Below are positions 16,785 to 25,529 of a stretch of DNA of 64,000 nt, in pieces. The notes beneath the pieces were generated by a model. That model did no database searches and was not told the DNA's origin. It was given only the letters and a program-made list of their open reading frames with translations. The stretch comes from Nitrospiraceae bacterium (GTDB taxonomy: Bacteria; Nitrospirota; Nitrospiria; Nitrospirales; UBA8639). The position numbers and the translations under genes were made by a program. Where the stretch lies: positions 1 through 64,000 of the forward strand of contig JACKFF010000002.1 in NCBI GenBank assembly GCA_020632595.1. Reading direction: 5' to 3'. Each line of letters opens with the position of its first letter. Within the stretch, counting starts at the first letter, position 1.

Positions 16785-17801
16785 TTAGATTATTGAAACG
16801 ATTACCTCTTGCAATCCCGACGCTCCGTCGGGAAATGGCGGATCTTCCTGCGACGATTGTTGTTCCCCTGTTCCATCAGTCGCTCGAGCCAAAATGTGGC
16901 AGTCACCGGGTTTTTGCGGTTCCCATGGATAACTCCACATAACCCATGAGTAGGCAGAAAGTGACGGGGCCAGGGTCGCGGCCGCCCAGGATGCCCCTCC
17001 GTCGGTGCTGATGTCCACCTGCCGAATCCCCCGGGATCCGGCAAAAGCAAAGCCCTGCATGGTGAATAGGTTTTTGGCGGGCAAGGTATCTCCGGTTTGC
17101 GGATCCGTGATCCAGGACTTGGTTTTGACGATGGCCTCATCCGACCAGTCTTTACGTTGATAATAGCCTTTGTAATCCGAGGGCACGAGCTCGATTCCCG
17201 TGAGCCACTGGACATGCTTCATGCCGTAATGCCCAGGTACAATCATTCTGGCTGGAAATCCATGTCCCAAAGGCAGGGGCACCCCGTTCATGCGATAGGC
17301 AACCATGATGTCATCCATCATGGCCCGTTCCATGGGGAGGCTGTCGGAGTATCCATCGGCGGCGTGAAAGACCACGTCTTGAGTGTGTGAGGTGACCCTG
17401 GCCTTATCCAAGAGCGCTTTGAGCCGGACTCCCTGCCATTCAGCCGTGCCGATCGCTTCTCCCGCGACCCCATTGCCGACACATTCCAACGTGACGATTT
17501 CTGTGATCGCCGGTTGGGCGAGCAGGTCCCGGTAGGTAAGGGTAAACGGGGATATGACCGTTCCTCGAATTGTCAGCGCCCATCGATCAGCAGGTACAAA
17601 GGGAGGAGTACGGTAAGACGTGATATAAAATTCATCATTGGAGGTGATGGGACTTGTGGTGCGTTTGGTGGAACCAAATAGTTGGCTCCACATGCCGGCC
17701 CCGGCCGAATGGGTGGCCAAGAATAAGGGAGCCACGGCCAGGGTCCCGCCTAATTGCAGGAACCGGCGGCGGGACATCAATGTCTGGGTGAAGTTTCCCA
17801 T
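16785..17801 (-). CDS. Tat-exported molybdopterin oxidoreductase, sulfite oxidase family
   Basis: A 338-residue protein with a twin-arginine signal (SRRRFLQLGG, residues 10-19) followed by a hydrophobic stretch to about 36. The molybdopterin domain contains the molybdenum-ligating C107 in TLECVGNG and the family motifs PLPLGHGFPARMIVPGHYG (about 185-203) and KHVQWLTGIEL. A C-terminal dimerisation domain (VDISTDGGASW) follows. It therefore resembles periplasmic sulfite dehydrogenase SorA or related enzymes, with no cytochrome subunit next to it. The twin-arginine could also start from M9 (17777). The substrate is not certain. Confidence 0.87.
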   Translation of the reverse strand: MGNFTQTLMSRRRFLQLGGTLAVAPLFLATHSAGAGMWSQLFGSTKRTTSPITSNDEFYITSYRTPPFVPADRWALTIRGTVISPFTLTYRDLLAQPAITEIVTLECVGNGVAGEAIGTAEWQGVRLKALLDKARVTSHTQDVVFHAADGYSDSLPMERAMMDDIMVAYRMNGVPLPLGHGFPARMIVPGHYGMKHVQWLTGIELVPSDYKGYYQRKDWSDEAIVKTKSWITDPQTGDTLPAKNLFTMQGFAFAGSRGIRQVDISTDGGASWAAATLAPSLSAYSWVMWSYPWEPQKPGDCHILARATDGTGEQQSSQEDPPFPDGASGLQEVIVSII

Positions 17802-18136
17802 GTTGGAAATATGGTCTCTTTTTAAATGAAGACGTTACAGTGAAGTCGTGCCGGAAAGATGTTCGAGGTTGATTGGTCCGGTCTGAACAGTGCGAAGGGT
17901 CGGGTAATGCGTTCAGGGATTAATGGGGTTGGTTTCTCGAAAAAGCTTCATGGTGCCGGCAATCTATCGGAGAGCAAGGGCCTGCTCGGGGAACTATGGT
18001 GAGGAGACGAAACAAAGAAGGCCGATTCCGGATTTCCCTGCTCGCTGTTCCAATGCAAACCGAACATGGTCTGTGAGACAATGAAATCCGGTTCGCGCCT
18101 GGGGTTTTTTGAAGGAGATTATCGAAGGAGCAGACG
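17802..18136. other. divergent promoter region
   Basis: This 335-bp gap lies between the diverging Mo-enzyme and corA genes. It presumably carries both promoters. I looked for a Mg-responsive leader structure before corA and could not recognise one. A GAAGGAG ribosome site (18125-18131) precedes corA. Confidence 0.4.
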
Positions 18137-19201
18137 ATGAAAGGGCACCGAAAAAAACGATCCAGTAAATCCGGACTGCCGCCCGGGACACCGGTGCATA
18201 TTGGTGAGCAGAAACTCGAGGAGATGTCCCTGACGGCGTTGACCTACTCAGAGCAGGCATTTCACGAAATTCGAACCCATCGAGTGGAAGAGGTCCTGCC
18301 GCTGGCAAACACTGCAGAACATGTCTGGATCACCGTTCAGGGCATCCACCACATCGAAGGGCTTCAGCAATTGGGTGCAGCCTTCGGACTGCATCCTTTG
18401 GTCATGGAAGATATCGTCAATACCCATCAGCGACCAAAAATTGAAGACTATGGCGAGTATCTATTTTTAGTCATGAAGGCCGTGTCGAGGAGTGACCCTG
18501 CTCAGTCACTTATGGTTGAACAGATCAGCCTGATTGTGGGAAAGAATTTTGTGTTGTGTTTCCTCGAAGGGAAGGACGACCCTTTTGGCGATCTCCGGGG
18601 ACGTCTGCGCAATGAGAAAGGCCGTTTGCGAAAAATGGGGTGTGATTATCTCACTTATGCCCATCTTGACACGATCGTGGATCAATACTTTCCTTTATTG
18701 GAACAGTTGGGTGAGGATATTGAACAGCTTGAAGAACGACTTATCACGCAGGCAGATCGGGAAGCGCTGAGGAGGTTGCATTCCTTTAAACATGAGATGA
18801 TTCTCCTTCGTCGAGCTATTTGGCCGCTTCGGGAGGTGCTCAGTCATTTGGAACGAGGCGACTCAACGCTGATTCATTCGTCCACGCATATTTATCTTCG
18901 GGATGTGTACGATCACGCCATCCAGTTGATCGAGACCACCGAAACCTATCGTGATATGCTGGCGGGAATGATGGATATTTATCTCACCAGTTTAAGTAAT
19001 AGGCTGAATGAAACCATGAAGGTGCTGACCGTGATCGCGACCATTTTTATTCCATTGACGTTTATCGTGGGGATCTATGGGATGAATTTTGAAGTGATGC
19101 CGGAATTGGAGTGGCCCTGGGGCTATCCGCTTGTGATGAGCCTCATGCTCGTTCTTGCGATCGGCATGTTGTGGGCTTTTCGAAAGAAGCATTGGATTTA
19201 A
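18137..19201 (+). CDS. corA: CorA magnesium/cobalt transporter
   Basis: A 354-residue protein with the CorA layout: a large cytoplasmic N-terminal domain (with VMEDIVNTHQRPKIEDYGEYLF near 95-116), a long helix, and two C-terminal membrane helices. The diagnostic YGMNFE loop near residue 315 sits between them, and the protein ends with the basic RKKHWI. CorA pentamers let Mg2+ (also Co2+, Ni2+) flow inwards across the inner membrane. The length is normal. It converges with the SMR gene, leaving 18 bp between stops. Confidence 0.94.
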   Translation: MKGHRKKRSSKSGLPPGTPVHIGEQKLEEMSLTALTYSEQAFHEIRTHRVEEVLPLANTAEHVWITVQGIHHIEGLQQLGAAFGLHPLVMEDIVNTHQRPKIEDYGEYLFLVMKAVSRSDPAQSLMVEQISLIVGKNFVLCFLEGKDDPFGDLRGRLRNEKGRLRKMGCDYLTYAHLDTIVDQYFPLLEQLGEDIEQLEERLITQADREALRRLHSFKHEMILLRRAIWPLREVLSHLERGDSTLIHSSTHIYLRDVYDHAIQLIETTETYRDMLAGMMDIYLTSLSNRLNETMKVLTVIATIFIPLTFIVGIYGMNFEVMPELEWPWGYPLVMSLMLVLAIGMLWAFRKKHWI

Positions 19202-19219
19202 GAGCCGGGGACAGACGCC

Positions 19220-19555
19220 CTATACCCGAACGGTTTGGGAAAAGGCATGAATGACAATCACGCCGGCGATGATCAATCCCATTCCAATGACTGCCGGCGT
19301 GTCTGGAATTTCCCGAAAAGCGACTGCACCTACGAGCGCCAGGAGAACGATGCCGACCCCCGACCAAATAGCATAGGCAATGCCGACCGTCATACTTCTC
19401 AACACGAGACTTAACAGAAAAAATGCCGCGAAATATCCAATGACCACTAAAAGGCTTGGGCCTAATTTGGTGAAACCGTCGGCGGCCTTGAGTGAACTGG
19501 TTGCAATCACTTCTGCCACAATAGCCATAAACAAATACAAATAGGTCATCGTCAC
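19220..19555 (-). CDS. small multidrug resistance (SMR) family transporter
   Basis: A 111-residue, four-helix membrane protein typical of the SMR family, with the essential membrane glutamate at E15 (AIVAEVIATSSLKAADGFTK), AYAIWSGVGIV (about 60-70) and a C-terminal IIAGVIVIHAFS helix. It should work as a dimer exchanging cations for protons; drug export versus guanidinium export cannot be separated with confidence. AAAGGA ends 8 bases before the ATG. I saw no guanidine riboswitch in the 254 bp upstream. Confidence 0.9.
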   Translation of the reverse strand: MTMTYLYLFMAIVAEVIATSSLKAADGFTKLGPSLLVVIGYFAAFFLLSLVLRSMTVGIAYAIWSGVGIVLLALVGAVAFREIPDTPAVIGMGLIIAGVIVIHAFSQTVRV

Positions 19556-19809
19556 AATCCTTTCAATGTCTGCAAGAGGCTTTCTTCCATCAACCGACTT
19601 AGCCTGCGAAAATTTTTCCGGCTTGGTAGCCTAACGAAAATGCTGGTGAAACACTATATGGAGCAAACCGTCGAGTGTCGTCAATCAGAAATGTGGAACA
19701 GAAGTCCAAATCCCCAGGAAAAACACGTTGCCCATAAAATGTCAATTGCGATAAGGAAGATCTATAATACGATCGCTGGTGCGGTCCCTGAGGATGAGGA
19801 GAACTAATA

Positions 19810-21471
19810 ATGGACATTCATAGGCATTCAAAGGTGTTCACGATCCTGGGTATTATGGCTCTGACCGGAATGGGTATGCCCTTCCCGAATCAGGCTTTGG
19901 CAGAGTCCGTCCTACTTCAAGAGGGATTAGGGAGACATCACTTTCCGATATCCTCCAATGGAGCGATGGCACAACGGTACTTTGATCAGGGACTCATCTT
20001 GTCCTTTGGGTTTAATCATGCCGAAGCAGCCAGGTCTTTCCAGGAAGCTCAAAGACGCGATTCAAACTGCGCCATGTGTTATTGGGGTGAGGCGTTGGTG
20101 CTCGGTCCGAATATCAATGCGCCGATGGATCTGTCGGTCGTTCCTCAGGCCTTCTCGGCACTGGAAAAGGCGGTCGCGCTGAAAGACCAGGCCACCGAAA
20201 AAGAGGCCGCGCTCATTCAGGCGCTGGCGATGCGCTACTCCAAAAAGGTGATGACCGATCGGTCCCCACTCGACGTGGCCTATGCCGAAGCGATGCGCAC
20301 TGTCGCACAGCAGTTTCCCGACGACCCGACCATTGGGGCTTTATTCGCTGAAGCGCTGATGGACCTGCATCCCTGGGATTTTTGGAGTAGGGGTGGAGAT
20401 CCTAAACCCTGGACACCGGAAATTGTATCGAAGTTGGAGTCCGTGTTAGACCAATCTGCCAGTCATCCGTTAGCCAATCATCTCTACATTCATATCATGG
20501 AAGCCTCGTCGCATCCCGAGAAGGCTCTTCCCAGTGCGGAACGATTACCAGCCCTTGTCCCTGGCTCAGGACATCTCGTGCATATGCCTGCGCATATCTA
20601 TATTCGTGTGGGGCGGTACCGAGATGCCGTCTTGGCCAATCAACATGCTGTTAAAGTTGATGAGCACTATTTGAAGCATGCTCACGAGAAAAGTCTGTAT
20701 ACAGCGGCCTATGTTCCCCACAATTCACATTTCCTCTGGGCAGCGGCGATTAAGCTCGGGCAACAGCAATTGGCGATGCAGGCGGCTCTCGATACTGCGG
20801 CCTCGGTCAAGCCTGAGATGATGCGCGCTCCCGGCATCGCCGGTACCATCCAACATTTTTGGATTATTCCCCTCTACACCAACATTGCCTTCGGGCAGTG
20901 GTCCAACATTCTCGCCGAGCCCCCGCCCCCGGTAGATTTACGGTATCCCACCGCTATCTGGCATTATGCCCGTGGATTAGCATTGGTGCGTCAAGGGAAA
21001 CTGGAGGCTGCCCAACAGGAATCCATGAAACTCGCGGAGATTGCCCGTGACCCTGCGGTGGCGAAACTGACGATTCTTGATCTGAATAATATTGCCGAAA
21101 TTCTGGCCATTGCGGAGGCGGTTCTGAGAGGAGAAATGGCGACAGGTCACGGAAATTATGAGGAGGCGGTTCGACAGTTGCAGCGTGCCGTCGAACTTGA
21201 AGACGGATTGAATTATACGGAACCGAAAGATTGGTATCTCCCATCGCGCCAGGTGTTGGGTGCGGTGCTCCTGGAGGCCGGGAACGTTGTCGAAGCTGAG
21301 CGCATATTTCGAGAAGATCTCCAGGATCATCCTCAAAACGGGTGGGCGCTTTTTGGATTGGAACAGAGTTTACGCGCCCAGGGCAAAACCGATGCAGCTG
21401 ACAGCGTTCTTCAGTCGTTCCGCCAGGTATGGAGCGATGCCGATGTGACCTTGACGGCTGCCCGTTTTTGA
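19810..21471 (+). CDS. exported tetratricopeptide-repeat protein
   Basis: A 553-residue protein with a signal peptide (about 1-31, cleavage after NQALA) and TPR-like helices over most of its length, for instance the FDQGLILSFGFNHAEAARSF unit (about 58-77), followed by AQRRDSNCAMCYWGEALVLG (about 80-99) and C-terminal repeats near 450-530. C90 and C93 form CxxCY, not the CxxCH of a c-type haem. I know this as a conserved family of TPR proteins of unknown function in Nitrospirota, Proteobacteria and others; a scaffold role in the periplasm is inferred. GAGGAG precedes the ATG. Confidence 0.78.
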   Translation: MDIHRHSKVFTILGIMALTGMGMPFPNQALAESVLLQEGLGRHHFPISSNGAMAQRYFDQGLILSFGFNHAEAARSFQEAQRRDSNCAMCYWGEALVLGPNINAPMDLSVVPQAFSALEKAVALKDQATEKEAALIQALAMRYSKKVMTDRSPLDVAYAEAMRTVAQQFPDDPTIGALFAEALMDLHPWDFWSRGGDPKPWTPEIVSKLESVLDQSASHPLANHLYIHIMEASSHPEKALPSAERLPALVPGSGHLVHMPAHIYIRVGRYRDAVLANQHAVKVDEHYLKHAHEKSLYTAAYVPHNSHFLWAAAIKLGQQQLAMQAALDTAASVKPEMMRAPGIAGTIQHFWIIPLYTNIAFGQWSNILAEPPPPVDLRYPTAIWHYARGLALVRQGKLEAAQQESMKLAEIARDPAVAKLTILDLNNIAEILAIAEAVLRGEMATGHGNYEEAVRQLQRAVELEDGLNYTEPKDWYLPSRQVLGAVLLEAGNVVEAERIFREDLQDHPQNGWALFGLEQSLRAQGKTDAADSVLQSFRQVWSDADVTLTAARF

Positions 21472-21938
21472 GTTCTTCAGTCTGGGGGCAGGGGTTAGCG
21501 TTGTCCGGATTGTGTCGCCTTTTTCGAATTTCAGGTAAGTGTGGCTTTTTAGTATGTGTACCCTCCCTTGATTGTGGTAATTCGGAAGAGGACCGGTATC
21601 CGCACCGGCTGTGTGAGCCGCCGGGTGATTGTTCCGAACCGGAATCCGGCTTGAAAAAAGATTCTTCATTGGAAGACTCGTGTTTTCCTTCTTGCATCAT
21701 GGGGCATAGGCAGGAAATGCTTCAGCCTTCATGGCTCCAGTGCTTTCTGCGGCATCGTGAAAGTTTTCTTCGTCGTCCCCATCTGTTTATTTAAGTTTCT
21801 TCTTTCACACTCCGACAACAGTTCAATAAGATCATTCGTAGCGGTAGCGGGGCATCAAGCTCCGTGAGTTGTGGCTCCCTTCCACGCTGTCGGTAGGGGA
21901 TTTTACATCGCTGCATAACCTGGTCCACGGAGTACACC
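21472..21938. other. intergenic region upstream of LuxR-type gene
   Basis: A 467-bp gap. Open frames exist on both strands, but none shows a recognisable protein or good ribosome site. It probably carries the promoter for the regulator gene. Confidence 0.4.
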
Positions 21939-22580
21939 TTGAGTCGACGATCTATCGGCATTCCTTGTACGACTGTTCCAAAATCCACACAGGGAAATGG
22001 TCTATCCCGGCTCCAGGAAATTGCCGACCGGCGATCAATTCCCGGAGTATTGCTTTTCTCGGGATCCGGGGACGTTCTGTTTATGAATGCCGAAGCAGAG
22101 ACCTTAAGTCGCCAAATCATGGGAGATGCCTATGATGCCGAGGCGCGAGGTGTCTGGCCTGCCGATGTCTTGGAGTTATGTGAATCCCTTCGGACACTAT
22201 TAGCCAATCCCGAGAACCAGTTGGTGGAGGGCCAGCATGAGTTGAGACGAGTGACAGGTGATGTGAAATCGCCTGTATTACTCAGGGGTTTTCCATTGGC
22301 GGCCCATACCGAAAAAGATGAAGCCTGTATGCTTATCATTATGGAGAAAATCGGACGTGAACGGCGGATGGTGTCTACCCAGGCTAAGGAGCAGTATCGG
22401 TTGACCAGTCGGGAAGTAGAAATTGTGAAATATATCAGTGAGGGATGGACCAATAAGGAAATTGCTCGACATTTGGAGATTAGTGAACATACGGTCAAAG
22501 AACATGTTCGCCATCTTCTCAAGAAAACGAAAACCACTACTCGAACGGGCATCCTTGCCCAAATCTTTCAGGATACTTAA
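21939..22580 (+). CDS. LuxR/GerE-type transcriptional regulator with PAS-like domain
   Basis: A 213-residue regulator. Residues about 20-140 look like a PAS-type sensor (GVLLFSGSGDVLFMNAEAE then a variable section). The C-terminus is a clear GerE helix-turn-helix: LTSREVEIVKYISEGWTNKE, then IARHLEISEHTVKEHVRHLL (about 155-195). No receiver domain is present. The start is TTG 21939 with GGAG 6 bases upstream; a later start would cut only the unstructured N-terminus. The signal and targets are unknown; it precedes an ECF sigma operon, but with 241 bp between them. Confidence 0.8.
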   Translation: MSRRSIGIPCTTVPKSTQGNGLSRLQEIADRRSIPGVLLFSGSGDVLFMNAEAETLSRQIMGDAYDAEARGVWPADVLELCESLRTLLANPENQLVEGQHELRRVTGDVKSPVLLRGFPLAAHTEKDEACMLIIMEKIGRERRMVSTQAKEQYRLTSREVEIVKYISEGWTNKEIARHLEISEHTVKEHVRHLLKKTKTTTRTGILAQIFQDT

Positions 22581-22821
22581 CGGATCCAGGCGTTTGCCCG
22601 GCTGTCCCTTCTCTCTTTTTCCCTTCTATCCTGCCATCATGTCGCAATCCGGTTGACTGTTCATCTGCAGTGCCTGCCTATTTTTTCCTGTTGGTTCCTT
22701 GTGTCGGATAAAAGTATGGATCCGTCATACGAAATTTCTATCGGGGAAACCCTTGATTGTGACTATCAGGCTAAGGATAATTCTCTGGTTTGTGTTTGGC
22801 GGATCTTGAAATTTTCTGAGG

Positions 22822-23499
22822 TTGCTCATTTCTCTCTCTTCCCTCAATGTGCCCGATACGCTCAAACTTGATGAGCCGGGGCTGGTTCGGGCACTTCAAT
22901 CTGGTGATGACCAGGTGTTCGCGGCTGTGATGAATTGGTATTCCGGTTCGTTATTGCGGTTAGCCATGTCCTATGTCCCAAGCCGGGCTGTAGCCGAAGA
23001 AGTCGTCCAGGAAACCTGGATGGGGGTATTTGAAGGCATTCATCGGTTTGAGAGCCGGTCATCCTTTAAAACCTGGCTTTTCCGGATTTTGACGAATCGG
23101 GCCAAAACACGAGGAATACGAGAGAGTCGCTATGAGCCGTCCGGGCTGAGCACGGCTTCTCCGGATGCCGATGAGGGGCCTTCTTTGGAAGAATCGCTTT
23201 TCGTGGCAGAAGGGTCCAGAATGGGGCATTGGAAAGATCCACCTCACGACTGGGAACCGGATACGCCTGAACGGGTATTATTGTCAAAGGAATGCCGAGC
23301 AGCTATTAAAACCGCAATTGAAAACTTGCCGGCTATGCAGCGGCAGGTGATGACTTTGCGTGATATCGAGGGTGTCAGCTCTGAAGAAGTCTGTAACATC
23401 CTTGAAATCAGTGAGACCAATCAACGTGTGCTGTTACATCGGGCGCGCACCAGAGTACGCCGCGAGCTTAATCCCTATGTTCACGGAAAGAACACCTAA
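22822..23499 (+). CDS. ECF-type RNA polymerase sigma factor
   Basis: A 225-residue sigma factor with only regions 2 and 4. Region 2 runs from DQVFAAVMNWYSGSLLRLA to SFKTWLFRILTNRAKTRG (about 30-100); region 4 includes LPAMQRQVMTLRDIEGVSSE and a helix-turn-helix EISETNQRVLLHRARTRVR (about 190-210). The linker carries GHWKDPPHDWEPDTPE (near 145-160), a motif I have seen in a subset of ECF factors. Start options are TTG 22822 and GTG 22849, neither with a strong ribosome site. The anti-sigma gene follows after 5 bp. Confidence 0.88.
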   Translation: MLISLSSLNVPDTLKLDEPGLVRALQSGDDQVFAAVMNWYSGSLLRLAMSYVPSRAVAEEVVQETWMGVFEGIHRFESRSSFKTWLFRILTNRAKTRGIRESRYEPSGLSTASPDADEGPSLEESLFVAEGSRMGHWKDPPHDWEPDTPERVLLSKECRAAIKTAIENLPAMQRQVMTLRDIEGVSSEEVCNILEISETNQRVLLHRARTRVRRELNPYVHGKNT

Positions 23500-23504
23500 A
23501 GACA

Positions 23505-23816
23505 ATGGATACAAATCTGAAATACAAACTTACGCGGTATTTGGTGGGAAATTTTTCCTGCCAGGAAATATCCCAACTCATCACCGATTACCTGGATGGG
23601 GCGCTGACTTTTACGGAGCGAATTCGATTTCAAATGCATTTGGGCCTGTGTTTTGCCTGCCGTAATTATTTACGTCAGATGAAATATACCATTGCGACTT
23701 TGCGCCAATTGCCTCCTGAACCCGTTCCCCAACATGTGAAAGATGAGCTGCTTGAGCGGTTTCGAGCCTGGAAACAGCGTTCCCCTCAGTCTTCCGTCAA
23801 CTCTGAAACCGATTGA
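23505..23816 (+). CDS. zinc-finger anti-sigma factor (zf-HC2)
   Basis: A 103-residue protein with the zinc-binding anti-sigma pattern: C19 (SCQEISQLITDYLDGAL) followed by HLGLCFAC, giving H-x3-C-x2-C at about 45-52. No membrane helix follows, so it is a soluble anti-sigma of the ZAS type, expected to bind the ECF factor encoded just upstream and release it on oxidation or another signal. The rest is a short charged tail. The ATG at 23505 directly follows the sigma stop codon by 5 bp, indicating one operon. Confidence 0.87.
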   Translation: MDTNLKYKLTRYLVGNFSCQEISQLITDYLDGALTFTERIRFQMHLGLCFACRNYLRQMKYTIATLRQLPPEPVPQHVKDELLERFRAWKQRSPQSSVNSETD

Positions 23817-23944
23817 TTTATTTCAGTGATGACCTGTGGACCTCTTCTCTCTTTCCACCCGATGTGGTAAACAGGACTTCAAATTTTCCGATTGTACTCA
23901 TTCACGCCAACTCATCGGTCTTAATTAGCCTAAAGGAGTGGATC

Positions 23945-24520
23945 ATGGCCTTGAAAGATTCGACGATGCTCCCGCTGGGGACACCCTTGCCTCACTTTGA
24001 CCTACCGGATGTTCGGACTGGTCATATGGTGTCCCATGAAAGTTTTGTCGGCAAACAGGCCATTTTGGTGATGTGTATTTGTCGACATTGCCCTTATGTC
24101 GTTCATGTGCAAGAGGAATTAGCCAAACTCGGTCGAGATTATCAAAGGAAAAATGTTGGCATTGTGGCGATCAGTAGTAATGATTCGAAACGTTACCCTC
24201 AGGATTCTCCTGCAAGACTGAAGGAAATGGCGGAGGAATTGGATTTTCGTTTTCCCTATTGTTATGACGAATCTCAAAAGGTGGCGAAGGCCTTGACTGC
24301 GGCTTGTACGCCGGATTTTTTTGTGTTTAATGAAGAAGGCAAACTGGTGTATCGGGGACAATTGGATGATAGCCGACCGGGAAACGGGAAGCCCGTGACC
24401 GGCCGGGATTTACGAATGGCGCTGGAGGCCGTTCTGAATAAGAAACCTGTTTCCGTGGTGCAAAAGCCGAGTGCGGGCTGCAGTATTAAATGGAAGCCCG
24501 GGAATGAGCCGGATTACTGA
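23945..24520 (+). CDS. thioredoxin-fold peroxiredoxin/AhpC-like protein
   Basis: A 191-residue thioredoxin-fold protein. C46xxC49 in CICRHCPYV is the redox motif, C44 lies beside it, and TPDFFVF (about 120-126) holds the cis-proline position. The C-terminal SAGCSIKWKPG is conserved in this AhpC/TSA-like group. It probably acts as a cytoplasmic thiol-disulfide exchange or peroxide-reducing protein. ATG 23945 follows AAGGAG by 6 bases; the upstream in-frame extension has no similarity. It comes 128 bp after the anti-sigma gene on the same strand, which fits a redox-stress module (inference). Confidence 0.85.
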   Translation: MALKDSTMLPLGTPLPHFDLPDVRTGHMVSHESFVGKQAILVMCICRHCPYVVHVQEELAKLGRDYQRKNVGIVAISSNDSKRYPQDSPARLKEMAEELDFRFPYCYDESQKVAKALTAACTPDFFVFNEEGKLVYRGQLDDSRPGNGKPVTGRDLRMALEAVLNKKPVSVVQKPSAGCSIKWKPGNEPDY

Positions 24521-24637
24521 TATGTCATGCGCGAGGAGGGGACAATTGATGCGTGAGAAGTAAAGTGTAACAATTCCCTCCTGTTGATGGAGTCAAGAAA
24601 TTTTTCCTTCTGACGTCTTCTTTTCACTCTTTTCCTC

Positions 24638-25411
24638 TTATTCCTTTGCCGTTTTTTTAAACACAATATCCCCGTAATAGGCGATCGCCGACTCTTTGGT
24701 GTTATCCGTGTCGGTCATAATGGCGACTCCTGAGATGGTTGGGGGATCTTCTCCGAAGGCTTTTTTATAATCTTCATAGATATTACGTTCCTCGCTTACC
24801 CATTGATTCAATTTGGCACTTCCGCTTTCCGTGACGAACATGTAGACCCGATCGGTATAAGGATTGGGAACCATCGTGCCAATGGGGCTTTTGCTTTCCC
24901 AAATATAATTGACAGCTCCAATAGGGGGATATTGCCCATAAAGCAATTTGATGGTTTCAAATTTTGCCTTTTCAAAAAACCCGACTCGACTGCTGTCATA
25001 CTGGAAGGTAATGTAGAGGCGTGCCGGATAGTCATCTCCTGATTTTTTCGTGACATCCCCTTTCTGAAGAATATTTTCGATTTTCCATCGCCATGAAATC
25101 ACGGGATATTCCTTGGGGTCAATCGAGATCTCCCGTGTCAGGCCGGAGGATGATTGACGACTGATAGCCTTCATCACGACCTGCTGTTCGTCTTTGACCA
25201 GATCATATAGGGTTTGTTCGGGGATGTTGTCAAAGGTCAGCGGCTTCCACCCTTGGGGAAATGGCTCTCCCGGAGTAGCCATGGAGAAGTTGCCGACGAC
25301 GAGGTGATCGGGGCTTGCGGAGATGACCGGGTTCGAATGGGTCATGTTCAAGAGTCCGAAGACGAGTGTGAGGACAAAGGAGAAAGCGGGTCGGGGTGTG
25401 AGACGTGTCAT
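24638..25411 (-). CDS. exported DUF3047 protein
   Basis: A 257-residue protein with a signal peptide (MTRLTPRPAFSFVLTLVFG start, cleavage near ISA-SP). The DUF3047 domain follows: VISWRWKIENILQKGD (about 105-120), DDYPARLYITFQYD, and NYIWESKSPIGTMVPNPYTD (about 180-199), ending with SAIAYYGDIVFKK. The domain is a beta-rich, probably carbohydrate-like jelly-roll fold of unknown role. The open frame continues upstream to 25546, but ATG 25411 creates the signal peptide and avoids overlap with the flavoprotein gene. Confidence 0.8.
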   Translation of the reverse strand: MTRLTPRPAFSFVLTLVFGLLNMTHSNPVISASPDHLVVGNFSMATPGEPFPQGWKPLTFDNIPEQTLYDLVKDEQQVVMKAISRQSSSGLTREISIDPKEYPVISWRWKIENILQKGDVTKKSGDDYPARLYITFQYDSSRVGFFEKAKFETIKLLYGQYPPIGAVNYIWESKSPIGTMVPNPYTDRVYMFVTESGSAKLNQWVSEERNIYEDYKKAFGEDPPTISGVAIMTDTDNTKESAIAYYGDIVFKKTAKE

Positions 25412-25529
25412 GCCTGATTGCCGATTAAACCTGAGTGGTGTTTGAATCATGTGTTGACCGACTCCGTTTGCCCTGAGCAGGTCAAAGGGCCACAACATAC
25501 GAGCCTTGGGTGATTGATGGGACATGACA

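Noticed and set aside
19556..19809. guanidine riboswitch upstream of the SMR gene
   Set aside because: I looked for paired ACGR-loop hairpins or a long conserved fold on the minus strand and did not see them.
20954..21700. 248-residue minus-strand open frame across the TPR gene end
   Set aside because: Low-complexity translation, antisense to the TPR gene, no start signal.
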